A stretch of DNA of 64,000 nucleotides, from positions 18,383,395 to 18,447,394 of the forward strand of contig OX336345.1 of the NCBI GenBank assembly GCA_946902875.1. The letters run 5' to 3'. Below are positions 1-11,249 of this stretch, piece after piece. Every line of letters starts with the position of its first letter. Within the stretch, counting starts at the first letter, position 1. A program made the translations under genes and the position numbers. Under the pieces are notes generated by a model that did no database searches, had not been told where the DNA came from, and saw nothing but the letters and a program-made list of their open reading frames with translations. This stretch comes from Nematopogon swammerdamellus. Its lineage: Eukaryota > Arthropoda > Insecta > Lepidoptera > Adelidae.

Positions 1-1802
1 CGGTGGAAATTTACATTGAATAGCATATATGGAATATGTGATTGTTGTTATGGACATCAGGTTGAGAGATATTTCGGAAGATTGAGAAATGCGTTGTGGG
101 AAATTTTAGCGAAGCTATTGTTATGGAGAGAATTAAATAATAAGAACAGTTGAACCTAGAGGGATGTAATAGACTGGCGAATTAATACAACGGAATGACC
201 AAACAAAACAGAAAATAACAAAAGACATGCAGGCATTGTAGCAACTCATAGTGGTTCTGGTTTACCAACGAAATTGTAAAAAAAAAATTTAATAACACTG
301 AATATTTCTCGAATTGCAAACGAACACGTATGGAAAACAATACGAGAATTGAAGACTCGTCAGAGGTTTTTAGGGCCGAGGCACATGCACATGGACATAC
401 CCGTTCTTAGCCTACTGTATTGGAAGACAGAGGATGGCGTTATATTTTATGTATGTATGTACGAAAAGCTCTGTGTAACTAATAGAACCAGCAAAAGCTA
501 ATGAATCGGTGTCTTTGAGTTATCGCCAGAAATCTAATTGCAAAAAGACGTCAGCTCTAACACCTGCTTAATTTAAATATGACACCAGTTTCAAATTTCA
601 CGAAACATCTCTTGAAAAAAAACACCTTCGATATCGCTCTAAAAAAGACACAGAATCAATCTCGATCAATCAATGTAATCCATCAGGTTGTTTTATCTAA
701 AATATTCTAAGCTCACTCCCGAGGCGGTGCGCCGACGATGCAGCGTCGCTATGAACATTCTCGATGAGATCGAATTGATTAATTCCAACATTTATCAACA
801 TTATAATTACTTAATCACGTATTAACCTGCTCTCGATGCCGCAACCGAAAACGTTACGCCATTCCTTTTAACTACTAATAATAATAAAATTGTCAACCAT
901 GTTTAAAAAAAGCTATATTATAAGAATGTGCATTAAAAAATCATTGCGGGTAAAATGACCAAAGAAATACAAAAGAATACATGCTTAAAGCAGATATTAA
1001 AAATAATAGTGAAGGGGTAAAAGACGATATATCTTACAACGTTTAAGTACATGACGGCGTTGAAAGCCGCGAAGATTCTTATCCGAAAACATAATATCAA
1101 GCAGCGGTCTACGCCCAGTGCTCTACAGATCGCAACCGATAGATATAGAGCCTTCAGAGCGGTTTTAGTTTACATTAAAATTGAAATTTACAGTACAACT
1201 TTTGTTTACAACCTACCGGTCTTGAGGTTTTGTTTGCTTTTGATCGTATCGTTACAATTTTATGAGTTGGAAATATCCATTAAAATTTTTAATTTTGGTT
1301 AAACGTTTATTACTTAATTCATTCATTCATTAGTTGGTGGACAAATTAAGGTTTAAGTGTTTATTATAGATACATCGCAACATAAATCGTGATTCTCCCC
1401 TCCTTATAAAAGTTAAATAATTTTAACCTGCAAACTAGGACAGATAAATATCATTAGGTCATAGTAAATTTCGTTAGCGTAACCCTCGTAAAAGCACTAA
1501 ACGCAAGTATTCTAGAATGGAATGGCGAGATCGCTGAAAATGATAGCAAACTAGACTACTCCAGTACAGAAGAAATAATTGCTTGCGTGAATTCAGTCAA
1601 AAGAAGGTCAGGGATAAATTACGGCACGAAAGCCTCGCGAAAACTAGGTTAAAACATTTATTATTTCAAACGTACCTATTTGTTGCCAAGCATCTCAATG
1701 GTATTAATTCTAATTTGAATAACTTCGCATTTACTGAAAAAGTTGACTTTCAAACGCATCGAGAATGAGAAAAAAGATCAAGACTATGATTTATTTAATA
1801 CA
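1..1802. other. No recognisable feature (unique AT-rich DNA)
   Basis: Short open frames near 1051-1302 and 1583-1768 have no family motif and no splice or promoter context that I can support. I see no tandem repeat, terminal inverted repeat or transposon remnant. Probably intergenic or intronic DNA. Confidence 0.4.
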
Positions 1803-1935
1803 TTTTTTATGGAAACTGACACGGTTGGCTACATCACCTACAACATCCGTAATTTCAGCCCATAACACCTTCGTGAACTAAGTGCTAAGTCATTGCTTCC
1901 TTTCGGTCGAGCCAGCCACACTGAACTGGCGAACT
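1803..1935 (-). mobile_element. Composite SINE, copy A (3' part, old)
   Basis: Reads on the minus strand as the 3' half of the SINE family described at 41126-41502. The poly-T plus ATGGAAACTGACACGG end, the GTAGGTGATGTAGCC block and the GGCACCTAGTTCAC block are all recognisable but carry many substitutions and small indels. The tRNA/5S-like head is missing, so this is an old 5'-truncated insertion. Confidence 0.8.
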
Positions 1936-2920
1936 GATAATACTGATAATATACGTGGAAAGTTTGACTAACGAAAAACAAGGCAAGCAAATTTTTTTAG
2001 TTTCCTTTGAGTAAATTCACCTATAAAAGGAATCGTAACCAAAACGCTCCCCAAAAGATCGCCTAACAATCAAACTGGTTCCGGCGACGGAAATTGTCAT
2101 TCTCTTCACCTGTGATACAGAGAGGATTTAGTATTTGCCATATTGAAATCGTAGCTCTTTCCAATAACTTTTAAATTTCAGATAAAAACAAAGCGACGTC
2201 AGAGATAATTGTTTTACATTTAACTGTTCTTATGTTATCAACTTTGAATCGAGACTGGACAAAGCTGTAACTTTGGTCAGGCGGCGGGACGTTCTCTTTA
2301 ACCCTTAAACGTATGACAGACGATGAAGATACTATTATATTTTATGGTAGGTCAGATGCCCTGAGATTAAATGCTATAGTATCTTCATGATCACACATGG
2401 CTAAGATATATTTTATAGAAAATATACATTCTCTTAAGAGGTTACCAACCGGTAATCAGTACCGCAGCATTGATGCAGACCTATGAAAAGTTAAAAGTAA
2501 GTATAGATAATGTTTTAGTTTCTCAATAAACAGGATCATCTCTAGTGAACACTAAAGCTGAAACAGCAAATTTGTTTAACTTCGCTCAAAGAAATCTAAC
2601 AAATAAAAGATTAAATATTTCATACTAACTAATCAAAATAAAAACCATTTGCTCGAAATTGGCGTTTCCGTCATTCTGTCATATACACCTTATGAGGCGA
2701 TTCCATCCTGGTTCCCTAAAAAAGAAACGGCATCGCGCTTTCTTTGGGAGACAAAATATGTCCCCACTTAATAAGGAATGAGGATTCCGCTGAGTGCATG
2801 ACGTCATTATGGACGATATGTATGACTAGCCGCCACACGTATATTACAATATATTTCCATATCGCTCGGTATCTTTCGATATCCCTCGATATCTTAAGAT
2901 ACTGTATCAAATATAATATA
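1936..2920. other. No recognisable gene
   Basis: AT-rich DNA without coding signal. Around 2820-2910 there are repeated GATATC/CGATAT-like words (for example ATCTTTCGATATCCCTCGAT) of unknown meaning. Confidence 0.35.
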
Positions 2921-3256
2921 CACTGAGAATTTTTTTATTACTAAACTGTTTGGTAAAGTAGTTTTTTTACTCAAATTTGGTACGTACTAAATAAAGTTAC
3001 CTAAACCGCTTTAGTTGTGGCAACTAACCACAATTTAGTAAAACCCTCTTTTGTAACCAACTACCGAAGTATATATACTATTTAAAAATTAATTGTTTCT
3101 CTTTAACAAACAGTTAAGCAGGAATCAACCAAACTGATTTACTAAACTCGGTTTAGTTGTGGCAACTGCTAGTTTTGCAGTCACCACAGCAACTAAACTG
3201 TTTTGTAACATATTACACAAAATTTAGTTACTAACTGACTAACCGTTTTTTCAGTG
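2921..3256. mobile_element. MITE with CACTGA terminal inverted repeats
   Basis: The 336-bp segment begins CACTGAGAATTTTTTTA and ends AACCGTTTTTTCAGTG, giving short imperfect terminal inverted repeats flanked by TA dinucleotides on both sides (ATATA / TATTA). Inside, the word TTTAGTTGTGGCAACT occurs near 3011 and 3155, and a CCACAGCAACTAAAC complement occurs near 3184, so the interior is a mosaic of direct and inverted copies of one motif. There is no transposase frame. TA flanks are compatible with a Tc1/mariner or CACTA/Chapaev-like source; the superfamily is not certain. Confidence 0.6.
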
Positions 3257-3614
3257 TATTATCTTCATCGTGTGTGATGGTTCAAAGGATTCAATGGTAA
3301 GAGATATTGGGAAATATGCCTATAGATAAAATATTATAGTACTCGTATGTTCATCATCTGTGAAAGCTATAAGTATTAAGACCTATTTCAAGCTTACCGC
3401 TTGTAACGTCAAGGGAATGAACGATGTGGTTTTAAACGGCATTATCCTGTTCAGATTTGTTATCGTTTTATTATGTGTCTTCTTCTTATTATTTTTTTTA
3501 TCGCGAATATCAATACAATTATTATTGTGATTATGATGATGACTTAAATAGCCAAGATAGTATGCTCTATACTAACTCTACTTTGCTACAAAGGATTAAT
3601 TAAGCTCGTCTGAA
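3257..3614. other. No recognisable feature
   Basis: AT-rich DNA between a MITE and an old SINE copy; nothing identifiable. Confidence 0.35.
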
Positions 3615-3765
3615 TTGGGACCACCGCACTGAATAAAGGTTGGTCGAAACTTCTATAAAAACGTGTTATCCGGACATTGCAGAGTAGCTGACACCGGCAA
3701 AGGGAACCACTCCCTTGGTACCTTCTGACAGAAACAAGGCTGACACTGATATCACAGGTGAAGTG
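3615..3765 (+). mobile_element. Composite SINE, copy B (strongly diverged body)
   Basis: The segment starts with GGACCACCGCACTGAAT and later has GTCGAAAC, GTAGCTGACACCGG, AAGGGAA and GCTGACACTGATATCAC in the same order as the SINE body in copies H and L. Identity is low and the ends are lost. The order of blocks makes homology likely, but this is one of the oldest copies in the window. Confidence 0.55.
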
Positions 3766-4507
3766 GAAAACCATAACAAGTTTCTTAAAAAAAAATAGTT
3801 TCACAGCGCAAACGATAGGGATTTTAATCAACGCAGAATTACCACCTTTAGATCTCATCGAGGCACTTTATTCCGCGAACGCAGAAATGGCAAAAGTCAC
3901 CGCAGACGTGGCCAATCCCGCGAACTACCAATTATCTCGTCACCGGCTTATGAGTTGCAAATCTTAATTATTATTAAACATAACAGAATTTACACGGATG
4001 CTATCATCAGAGTCGACTACATATCACTCAGGCCAAACCTGTGTTAATAGCTTTTTGTGATTGTAACAACCATTCCGCTGTCGTGTAGCTTTAAATATTC
4101 GTATGGATTTTCTAATTCTAAACATCTCAGACCTTCGTCAGAGGTAAGAATCTATACCAGAACTCCGAGATTTTTTTCTTGATTGGAGTGAATTGCTACA
4201 TGGTGAGATTTGGTACATTAGAAATATTTATAAATTTTTAATAGCCAGAGTATCCACGATTTAAAAGCACGATTTCATAAGAGTGAATAGCAAATAACAG
4301 CGACAGTGTGACAATAATGGTCATTCACAAAGTGACACCGATTGCCTGGTGAAAGATTGAAGACAGCTGATTGCATGTTAGTCCTAAACATTATATATAT
4401 TTTGCACTTAGTAACTATCAATCTTATTTTATTTTGGACTTGCTCGTTGCTGAAGTATTATTTAAATTCTTTAATGTTCTCTGTCCGTTGATGCCCATTA
4501 AATACTA
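3766..4507. other. No recognisable feature
   Basis: No transposon or coding motif seen. The frame at 3758-3967 begins inside the old SINE copy and has no domain signature. Confidence 0.35.
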
Positions 4508-4845
4508 CGTCGTTCAAAAAGTTGTGAGAATGAGTATATTCCAGTACACTTTTATTAATTTGTATTTAATTTTCCAACATAATAACTCTTTATATTACGA
4601 CACTTTATTTATCGCTTTAAACTTAAAATTACCTTCCTAAAAACTCTTCAGTCTGAGCACCTAAATCTAAAGATTTCTGTACCGCGGCGAAGACTGCTTC
4701 GTCATCTTAAAATTTCTGACCTCGCAGGTATTCTTTCAGTCTCGGAAATAAATAAAAATCACAGCAATCATGGCAGTCATTGCAACTGCGGATTTGTGTG
4801 CCCGGGCGTTATCCTGGTGAAACGGAATAACTTCTCCGAGATTTT
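4508..4845 (-). pseudogene. mariner-type transposase, decayed C-terminal remnant
   Basis: On the minus strand, from about 4845 downwards, the translation contains HQDNARAHKS, which matches the conserved block of mariner (IS630-Tc1-mariner) transposases that carries the second catalytic aspartate. A deletion follows, removing the region that normally leads to the third aspartate. The reading then resumes in another frame as DFYLFPRLKEYLRGQKF, a stop, DDEAVFAAVQKSL and TEEFLGR, the usual mariner C-terminus. About 100 bp further (4508-4535), the TTTTTGAACGACGTAGTA stretch resembles a mariner 3' terminal inverted repeat. The internal deletion, the stop and the missing N-terminal DNA-binding domain make it inactive. 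Family-level assignment is solid; subfamily is not determined. Confidence 0.8.
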
Positions 4846-5420
4846 TAATGAATTACTTATATAAAATAAAAAAAAACAGAAGACAATCTTTTCCTTTATT
4901 TTTAATATAACAGATGTATTCCCGTATTTAATTATTTTTAGTTTCAAGGAGTATGTACTTCATTCACTTTCATTTTTTTTTATCTTCCCTCGTATAAACA
5001 AGAAAATAAAAACAACATATTACGATCGACAAAACCCGAAGTCACAACAAATATTTACGAAATGTGTAATGTTGTTATACAATATAACAATTTAAATAAT
5101 ATATTAACAAAATATAGCAGCACGCGATAATGTGGTTGAGTCCACCACAAAGTGAATCAACTCAATAAACCGCAATAAAATACGCAGTTTACTTCAAAAA
5201 CATCAGCCGTTAAACCTGCGCAGACGCGACACAGCAAGTTGTGGAAATCGATTAACACTCGAGCAATAATTACATGCTTGTTGGCTCAAATTAACAAACC
5301 GTGAGATGATTTAACACGATTTTACCTGGTTTACTGCTTGCCGATTAGATAAAATACCCTTTACAATGGACGACATGGGTTGCAATTTGCTTGCATGAAG
5401 AATAGACCATCTATTTGATT
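4846..5420. other. No recognisable feature
   Basis: AT-rich stretch with several homopolymer A/T runs; no gene or transposon signature. Confidence 0.35.
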
Positions 5421-5458
5421 CAGAGAAAGTTAATGAATGCATTCATTAACTTTCTCTG
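5421..5458. repeat. Perfect 38-bp palindrome, no spacer
   Basis: The left arm CAGAGAAAGTTAATGAATG is followed directly by its exact reverse complement, CATTCATTAACTTTCTCTG. Both arms are 19 bp with no loop base. It stands alone, with no transposon around it that I recognise. Confidence 0.95.
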
Positions 5459-6636
5459 TACATATTTTTGTAATATTTATTTCATTAGTTCCATTTCTGT
5501 TGAAATTCACCTAAGTATGTCTCTCTTTCAATTTGATCCTGAAGAAATGATCTTCAGTATTTACTTACTTTTAATTTTGTTAAATTATTTATTTAAATAG
5601 GGTTTTAGCCGTTAGGCGACTATGCCAGCCCCATCGTAACTACTAAACTATCCAACTTCTACTTTAATGATGTTTTCTTTATCGATTTCATTTCCTCTTA
5701 CGTTTAATTTCATCTCAATTCCCTAGTGCGTACGTATATAATTAAATTCACCATGTCAAACAACGTATAAAGTTCTTCTGTTTGAATTTTTCCTAGCATT
5801 ACTCATTCTTCATTAAACGCAACTACTTCGGCCCCAACCAAAACTTTTTATCTGTCAGACCTCTCGCGGTGAGACATCAACTCTCTCACGGGGAAGAATG
5901 TCATTTTGTCACTCGTTCTCTTCTCTTCCCACTAGATTAACAAGAGGACTCTCTACGGTCAATGGGGCTTCAAGCCCGTGTCACATCATTTGTCTGTCGT
6001 CATTATACGTCCCTTTGAAGTCTGTTAATATCAATCTCACTTATTCTTTATCTTTATTAATACTGCTGTGTGCTTTCTTTAATATTCAATTCGTGTCCGG
6101 CGACCGTTTCTCATGTGCCGTGCACTCGGATACTATGGACACGCCTGGATATTTTGGAGATTACATTGCTCCTTAGTTTGATAAATTACATACAGCATGT
6201 TTTACTTCATTTCATTTTGTAAAAGTGAATGAAATATTTCAGTACAGTCACAGTGTTTAGTGTTTATACAGGGCTGTTTAGTAAATTATCCAACACATTA
6301 CGTTGTAAATGACGTGTGAAGCTGCGCAAAGTACATTTTCCAAGTAAAAAAATAATAATATTGGTTGCCTAAATTTTTTAAATTTCCCCAAAAATGTTAT
6401 AGCGCGTGTGTCTAAATCTATATCGAATGAAAAAATATATTTATTGCACAATATGAAATAAACAAATAAATTAAAGACTAATAATAAACGAACCTAAACA
6501 ACATATAAAACATTTCACACAAATTTTGATCACTCTCTCCTCGTAGGGTACCCAAAACGCTCGCAGCATTCCGCGCTGGATAGCGATTGCTATCCGCTGT
6601 TTAAGGTATTGCCCTGCCTTCTATATAACTATACTA
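5459..6636. other. No gene recognised; possible old repeat near 6267
   Basis: A 92-codon frame at 5898-6176 has no recognised domain. At about 6267-6300 the words CAGGGCTGTTTAGTAAATTATCC resemble the end of an insect repeat, but I see no partner end. The rest is AT-rich. Confidence 0.3.
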
Positions 6637-6765
6637 TCCATACTAATATTATAAATTCGAAAGTAACTCTGTTGTCTGTCTGTCTGTCTGTCTGTTACCT
6701 TTTCACGCCTAAGCCGCTGAACAGATTTCGATAAAATATTGCATGGAGACTAATTGCATCCTGAG

Positions 6766-7440
6766 GACGGACATAGGCTACCTTTTGTCCCAAAAAACAA
6801 CCCTTAAGGGGTTGAAATAGGGGATGAAAGTTTGTATGGGGAATCCAGCATTTCTCAAGTTAGAGATATGAAAATTCATATTTAGGCTTTTGGTATGAAA
6901 TAAAGAGTTACGTGTTTCAGCGTTTTTGCTAAATCAACCCTTAAATTAAAATAGGGGATGATTTCAAAATTATATTTTAGGATTTTATAAAATTTAGTAC
7001 AGAGATGAATTGCATCCTGAGGAAGGATATAGGCTACCTTTTGTCTCAAAAAACAACCCTTAAGGGGGTGAAATAGGGGATGAAACATTGTATGGGGAAT
7101 CCAGCATTTCTCAAGTTAGAGATATGAAAATTCATATTTAGGCTTTTGGTATGAAATAAAGAGTTACGTGTTTCAGCGGTTTTGCTAAATCTACCCTTAA
7201 ATTAAAATAGAGGATGGGGAATCCAGCATTTCTCAAGTTAGAGATATGAAAATTCATATTTAGGCTTTTGGTATGAAATAAAGAGTTACGTGTTTCAGCG
7301 TTTTTGCTAAATCTACCCTTAAATTAAAATAGAGGATGATTTCAAAATTTTATTTAAGGATTTTATAAAATTTCGTACAGAGATGAATTGCATCCTGAGG
7401 AAGGACATAGGCTACCATTTGTCTCAAAAAACAACCCCTA
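6766..7440 (+). repeat. Internal 256-bp and 122-bp tandem repeats of the Helitron
   Basis: The word GAATCCAGCATTTCTCAAG starts at 6841, 7097 and 7219, so a roughly 256-bp unit was duplicated and a 122-bp part of it was duplicated again. The units also share ATTGCATCCTGAGGAAGG and CAAAAAACAACCCTTAAG. Copies are very similar, pointing to fairly recent slippage or unequal exchange. Confidence 0.85.
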
Positions 7441-7452
7441 AGGGGGTGAAAT

Positions 7453-7596
7453 GGGGGGGGGGGGGGGGTGAAAGTTTCTATAGGAGTATCGGTTTTTTTT
7501 AAGGTAGGAACTTGAAAATCATAATTCTAGCTACTCATCATAAATACATAATTGTTTCAGGGATTTACCATTTAAAGGGGGGGGGGGGGGGGGGGG
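7453..7596 (+). repeat. Two long G runs (16 G and 20 G)
   Basis: Uninterrupted guanine runs occur at 7453-7468 and 7577-7596. They sit at the junction between the Helitron repeats and the minisatellite. Runs this long can form G-quadruplexes and are prone to length errors in sequencing. Confidence 0.95.
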
Positions 7597-7621
7597 TAAT
7601 TTTGGGTGACAGTGGCCTTGC

Positions 7622-10600
7622 CCTTAGTTATGTTCTTTCGTTACTTAGTTACTTACTTTTTCGAGAACGTTAATCGTCTTCCTGAACGCAGCTCGGCCTT
7701 CGACCTCGCCCTTAATTACTTACTTTCTTAGAGATGGTTTATTGTATTCCAGAAAGCAGCTTAGCCTGAAGCCTCGCCGTTAGTTACTTACTTTATTTAA
7801 AAGGTTTATCGTTTACCTAAACGCAGCTCGGCCTTCGGCCTCGCCCATAGTTACTTACTTTAATCGAGAAGGTTTTTCCTCTTCCTGAACGCAGCTCGGC
7901 CTTCGGCCTCGCCCTCAGTTACTTACTTTCTTCGAGAAGGTTTATCCTCTTCCTGAACGCAGCTCTTCCTTCGGCTGCGCCCGTAGTTAATTACTGTCTA
8001 CGAGAATTTTTATCGTCTTCCTGAACGCAGCTCGGCCTTCGGCCTCGCCCTCAGTTGCTTACTTTCTTCGAGAAGGTTTATGGTCTTCCCGAATGTAGCT
8101 CGGCCTTCGGCCTCGCCCTTAATTACTTACTTTCTTAGAGAAGGTTTATCGTTTTCCTGAACGCAGCTCGGCCTTCGGCCTCGCCCTCAGTTACTTACTG
8201 TCTTCGAGAAGGTTTATTGTCTTCCTGAACGCAGCTCGGCCTTCGGCCTCGCCTTTTGTTACTTACTTTCTTCGAGCAGGTTTATAGTCTTCCTGAACGC
8301 AGCTCGGCCTTCGGCCTCGCCCTCAGTAACTAACTGTCTTCGAGAAGGTGTATGGTCTTCCTGAACGCAGCTCGGGCTTCAGCCTCGCCCTTAGTTACTT
8401 ACATTCATCGATAAGGTTTATAGTCTTCCTGAACGCAGCTCGGCCTTCGGCCTCGCCATCAGTTACTTACTGTCTTCGAGAAGGTTTATGGTCTTCCTGA
8501 ACGCAGCTCGGCCTTCGGCCTCGCCCATAGTTACTTACTTTAATCGAGAAGGTTTTTCCTCTTCCTGAACGCAGCTCGGCCTTCGGCCTCGCCCTCAGTT
8601 ACTTACTTTCTTCGAGAAGGTTTATCCTCTTCCTGAACGCAGCTCTTCCTTCGGCTGCGCCCGTAGTTAATTACTGTCTACGAGAATTTTTATCGTCTTC
8701 CTGAACGCAGCTCGGCCTTCGGCCTCGCCCTCAGTTGCTTACTTTCTTCGAGAAGGTTTATGGTCTTCCCGAATGTAGCTCGGCCTTCGGCCTCGCCCTT
8801 AATTACTTACTTTCTTAGAGAAGGTTTATCGTTTTCCTGAACGCAGCTCGGCCTTCGGCCTCGCCCTCAGTTACTTACTGTCTTCGAGAAGGTTTATTGT
8901 CTTCCTGAACGCAGCTCGGCCTTCGGCCTCGCCTTTTGTTACTTACTTTCTTCGAGCAGGTTTATAGTCTTCCTGAACGCAGCTCGGCCTTCGGCCTCGC
9001 CCTCAGTAACTAACTGTCTTCGAGAAGGTGTATGGTCTTCCTGAACGCAGCTCGGGCTTCAGCCTCGCCCTTAGTTACTTACATTCATCGATAAGGTTTA
9101 TAGTCTTCCTGAACGCAGCTCGGCCTTCGGCCTCGCCATCAGTTACTTACTGTCTTCGAGAAGGTTTATGGTCTTCCTGAACGCAGCTCGGCCTTCGGCC
9201 TCGCCCTTAATTACTTACTTTCATTGATAAGGTTTATAGTCTTCCTGAACGCAGCTCGGCCCTCGGCCTCGCCCTTAGTTACTTACTTTCATCGATAAGG
9301 TTTATAGTCTTCCTGAACGCAGCTCGGCCTTCGGCCTCGCCCTTTGTTACTTACTTTCTTCGAGAAGGTTTATAGTCTTCCTGAACGCAACTCGGCCTTC
9401 GGCCTCGCCCTCAGTTACTTACTGTCTTCGAGAAGGTTTATAGTCTTCCTGAACGCAGCTCGGCCTTCGGCCTCGCCCTTAGTCACTTACTTTCATCGAT
9501 AAGGTTTATAGTCTTCCTGAACGCAGCTCGGCCTTCGGATTCGCCCTTAGTTACTTACTTTCATCGATAAGGTTTATAGTCTTCCTGGACGCAGTTCGGC
9601 CTTCGGCCTCGCCCTTAGTTACTTACTTTCTTCGATAAGGTTTATAGTCTTCCTGAACGCAGCTCGGCCTTCGGCCTCGCCCTCAGTTACTTACTGTCTT
9701 CGAGAAGGTTTATAGTCTTTCTGAACGCAGCCCGGCCTTCGGCTTCGCCCTTAGTTACTTACTTTCATCGATAAGGTTTATAGTCTTTCTGAACGCAGCT
9801 CGGCCTTCGGCCTCGCCCTCAGTTACTTACTGTCTTCGAGAAGGTTTATGGTCTTCCTGAACGCAGCTCGGCCTTCGGCCTCGCCCTTAGTTACTTACTT
9901 TCATCGATAAGGTTTATAGTCTTCCTGAACGCAGCTCGGCCTTCGGCCTCGCCCTTAGTTACTTACTTTCTTCGATAAGGTTTATAGTCTTCCTGAACGC
10001 AGCTCGGCCTTCGGCCTCGCCCTCAGTTACTTACTGTCTTCGAGAAGGTTTATAGTCTTTCTGAACGCAGCTCGGCCTTCGGCTTCTCCCTTAGTTACTT
10101 ACTTTCATGGATAAGGTTTATAGTCTTCCTGAACGCAGCTTGGCCTTCGGCCTCGCCCTCAGTTACTTACTGTCTTCGAGAAGGTTTATGGTCTTCCTGA
10201 ACGCAGCTCGGCCTTCGGCCTCGCCCTTAGTTACTTACTTTCATCGATAAGGTTTATAGTCTTCCTGAACGCAGCTCGACCTTCGGCCTCGCCCTTAGTT
10301 TCTTACTATGTTCGAAAAGGTTTATGGTTTTTCTTAACGCAGCTCGGCCTCCGGCCTCGCCCTCAGTTGCTTACTTTCTTCAAGAAGGTTTTTGGTCTTC
10401 TTGAACGCAGCTCGACCTTCGGCCTCGCCCTTAATTGCTTACTTTCTTCGAGAAGGTTTATAGTCTTCCTGAACGCAGCTCGGCCTTCGGCCTCGCCCTT
10501 AGTTACTTACATTCATCGATAAGGTTTATAGTCTTCCGGAACGCAGCTCGGCCTTCGGCCTCGCCCTTAGTTACTTACTTTCATCGATAAGGTTTATAGT

Positions 10601-11212
10601 CTTCCTTAACGCAGCTCGGCCTTCGGCCTTCGGCCTCGCCCTTAGTTACTTACTTTCTTCGAGAAGGTTTATAGTCTTCCTGAACGCAGCTCGACCTTCG
10701 GCCTCGCCCTTAGTTTCTTACTATGTTCGAGAAGGTTTATGGTTTTCCTGAACGCAGCTCGGCCTTCGGCCTCGCCCTTAGTTACTTACTTTATTCGAGA
10801 AGGTTTATAGTCTTCCTGAATGCAGCTCGGCCTTCGGCCTCGCCCTCGGTTGCTTACTTTCTTCGAGAAGGTTTATGGTCTTCCTGAATGTAGCTCGGCC
10901 TTCGTCCTCGCCCTTAATTACTTACTTTCTTAGATAAGGTTTGTCGTCTTCCTGAACGCAGCTCGGCCTTCGGCCTCGCCCTCAGTTACTTATTGTCTTC
11001 GAGAAGGTTTATGGTCTTCCTGAACGCAGCTCGGCCTTCGGCCTCGCCCTCATTTACTTACTTTCTTCGAGAAGGTTTATAGTCTTCCTGAACGCAACTC
11101 GGCCTTTGGCCTCGCCCTTTGTTACTTACTTTCTTCGAAAAAGTTTATAGTCTTCCTGAACGCAGCTCGGTCTTCGGCCTCGCCCATAGTTACTTACTAT
11201 CTTCTTTGCAAT
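7622..11212 (+). repeat. 68-bp minisatellite, about 53 units, inside the Helitron
   Basis: Monomers repeat every 68 bp (for example ACGCAGCTCGG at 8161 and 8229). The conserved core is CTCGGCCTTCGGCCTCGCC, which can fold as GGCC-TTC-GGCC, followed by TTACTTACTTTC and a GAGAAGGTTTAT box. Two box types alternate in parts of the array, TTCGAGAAGG and ATCGATAAGG. One unit near 10620 has a 9-bp CTTCGGCCT expansion. There is no open frame and no spacer diversity as in CRISPR. Confidence 0.95.
7820..9206 (+). repeat. Higher-order 680-bp tandem duplication within the minisatellite
   Basis: Positions 7820-8526 and 8500-9206 are identical by eye at an offset of exactly 680 bp, which is ten 68-bp units. 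Rare variants such as AGCTCTTCCTTCGGCTGCGC and GGGCTTCAGCC recur in the same order. A second, shorter offset of 340 bp (five units) links about 9601-9720 with 9941-10060. Confidence 0.9.
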
Positions 11213-11249
11213 ACGAATTTCACGCGAGCGGAGCCGCGGGCTCAGCTAG

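Larger units (their letters stand above)
6637..11249 (+). mobile_element. Non-autonomous Helitron, 4.6 kb, carrying a minisatellite
   Basis: The 5' end is TCCATACTAATATTATAAA and the 3' end is GCCGCGGGCTCAGCTAG. The flanking bases are A (6636) and T (11250), the A^T target typical of Helitrons, which start with TC and end with CTRR. A GC-rich potential hairpin sits about 10 bp before the end. Internally there is a (GTCT)n tract at 6672-6695, a complex repeat region (6766-7440), two G runs and then a 68-bp tandem array up to about 11212. There is no Rep/helicase frame, so it depends on enzymes supplied elsewhere. Smaller relatives share its end: 37897-38113, 34529-34715, 44217-44462 and 43295-43595. 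Confidence 0.8.

Noticed and set aside
2310..3385. A larger 1.1-kb element with GATGAAGATA / TTCATCATC ends
   Set aside because: The inverted similarity is weak and interrupted; the CACTGA-bounded 336-bp MITE explains the clear part.
7622..11212. CRISPR-like array of short repeats
   Set aside because: The 68-bp units are contiguous, with no unique spacers; the context is a eukaryotic Helitron.
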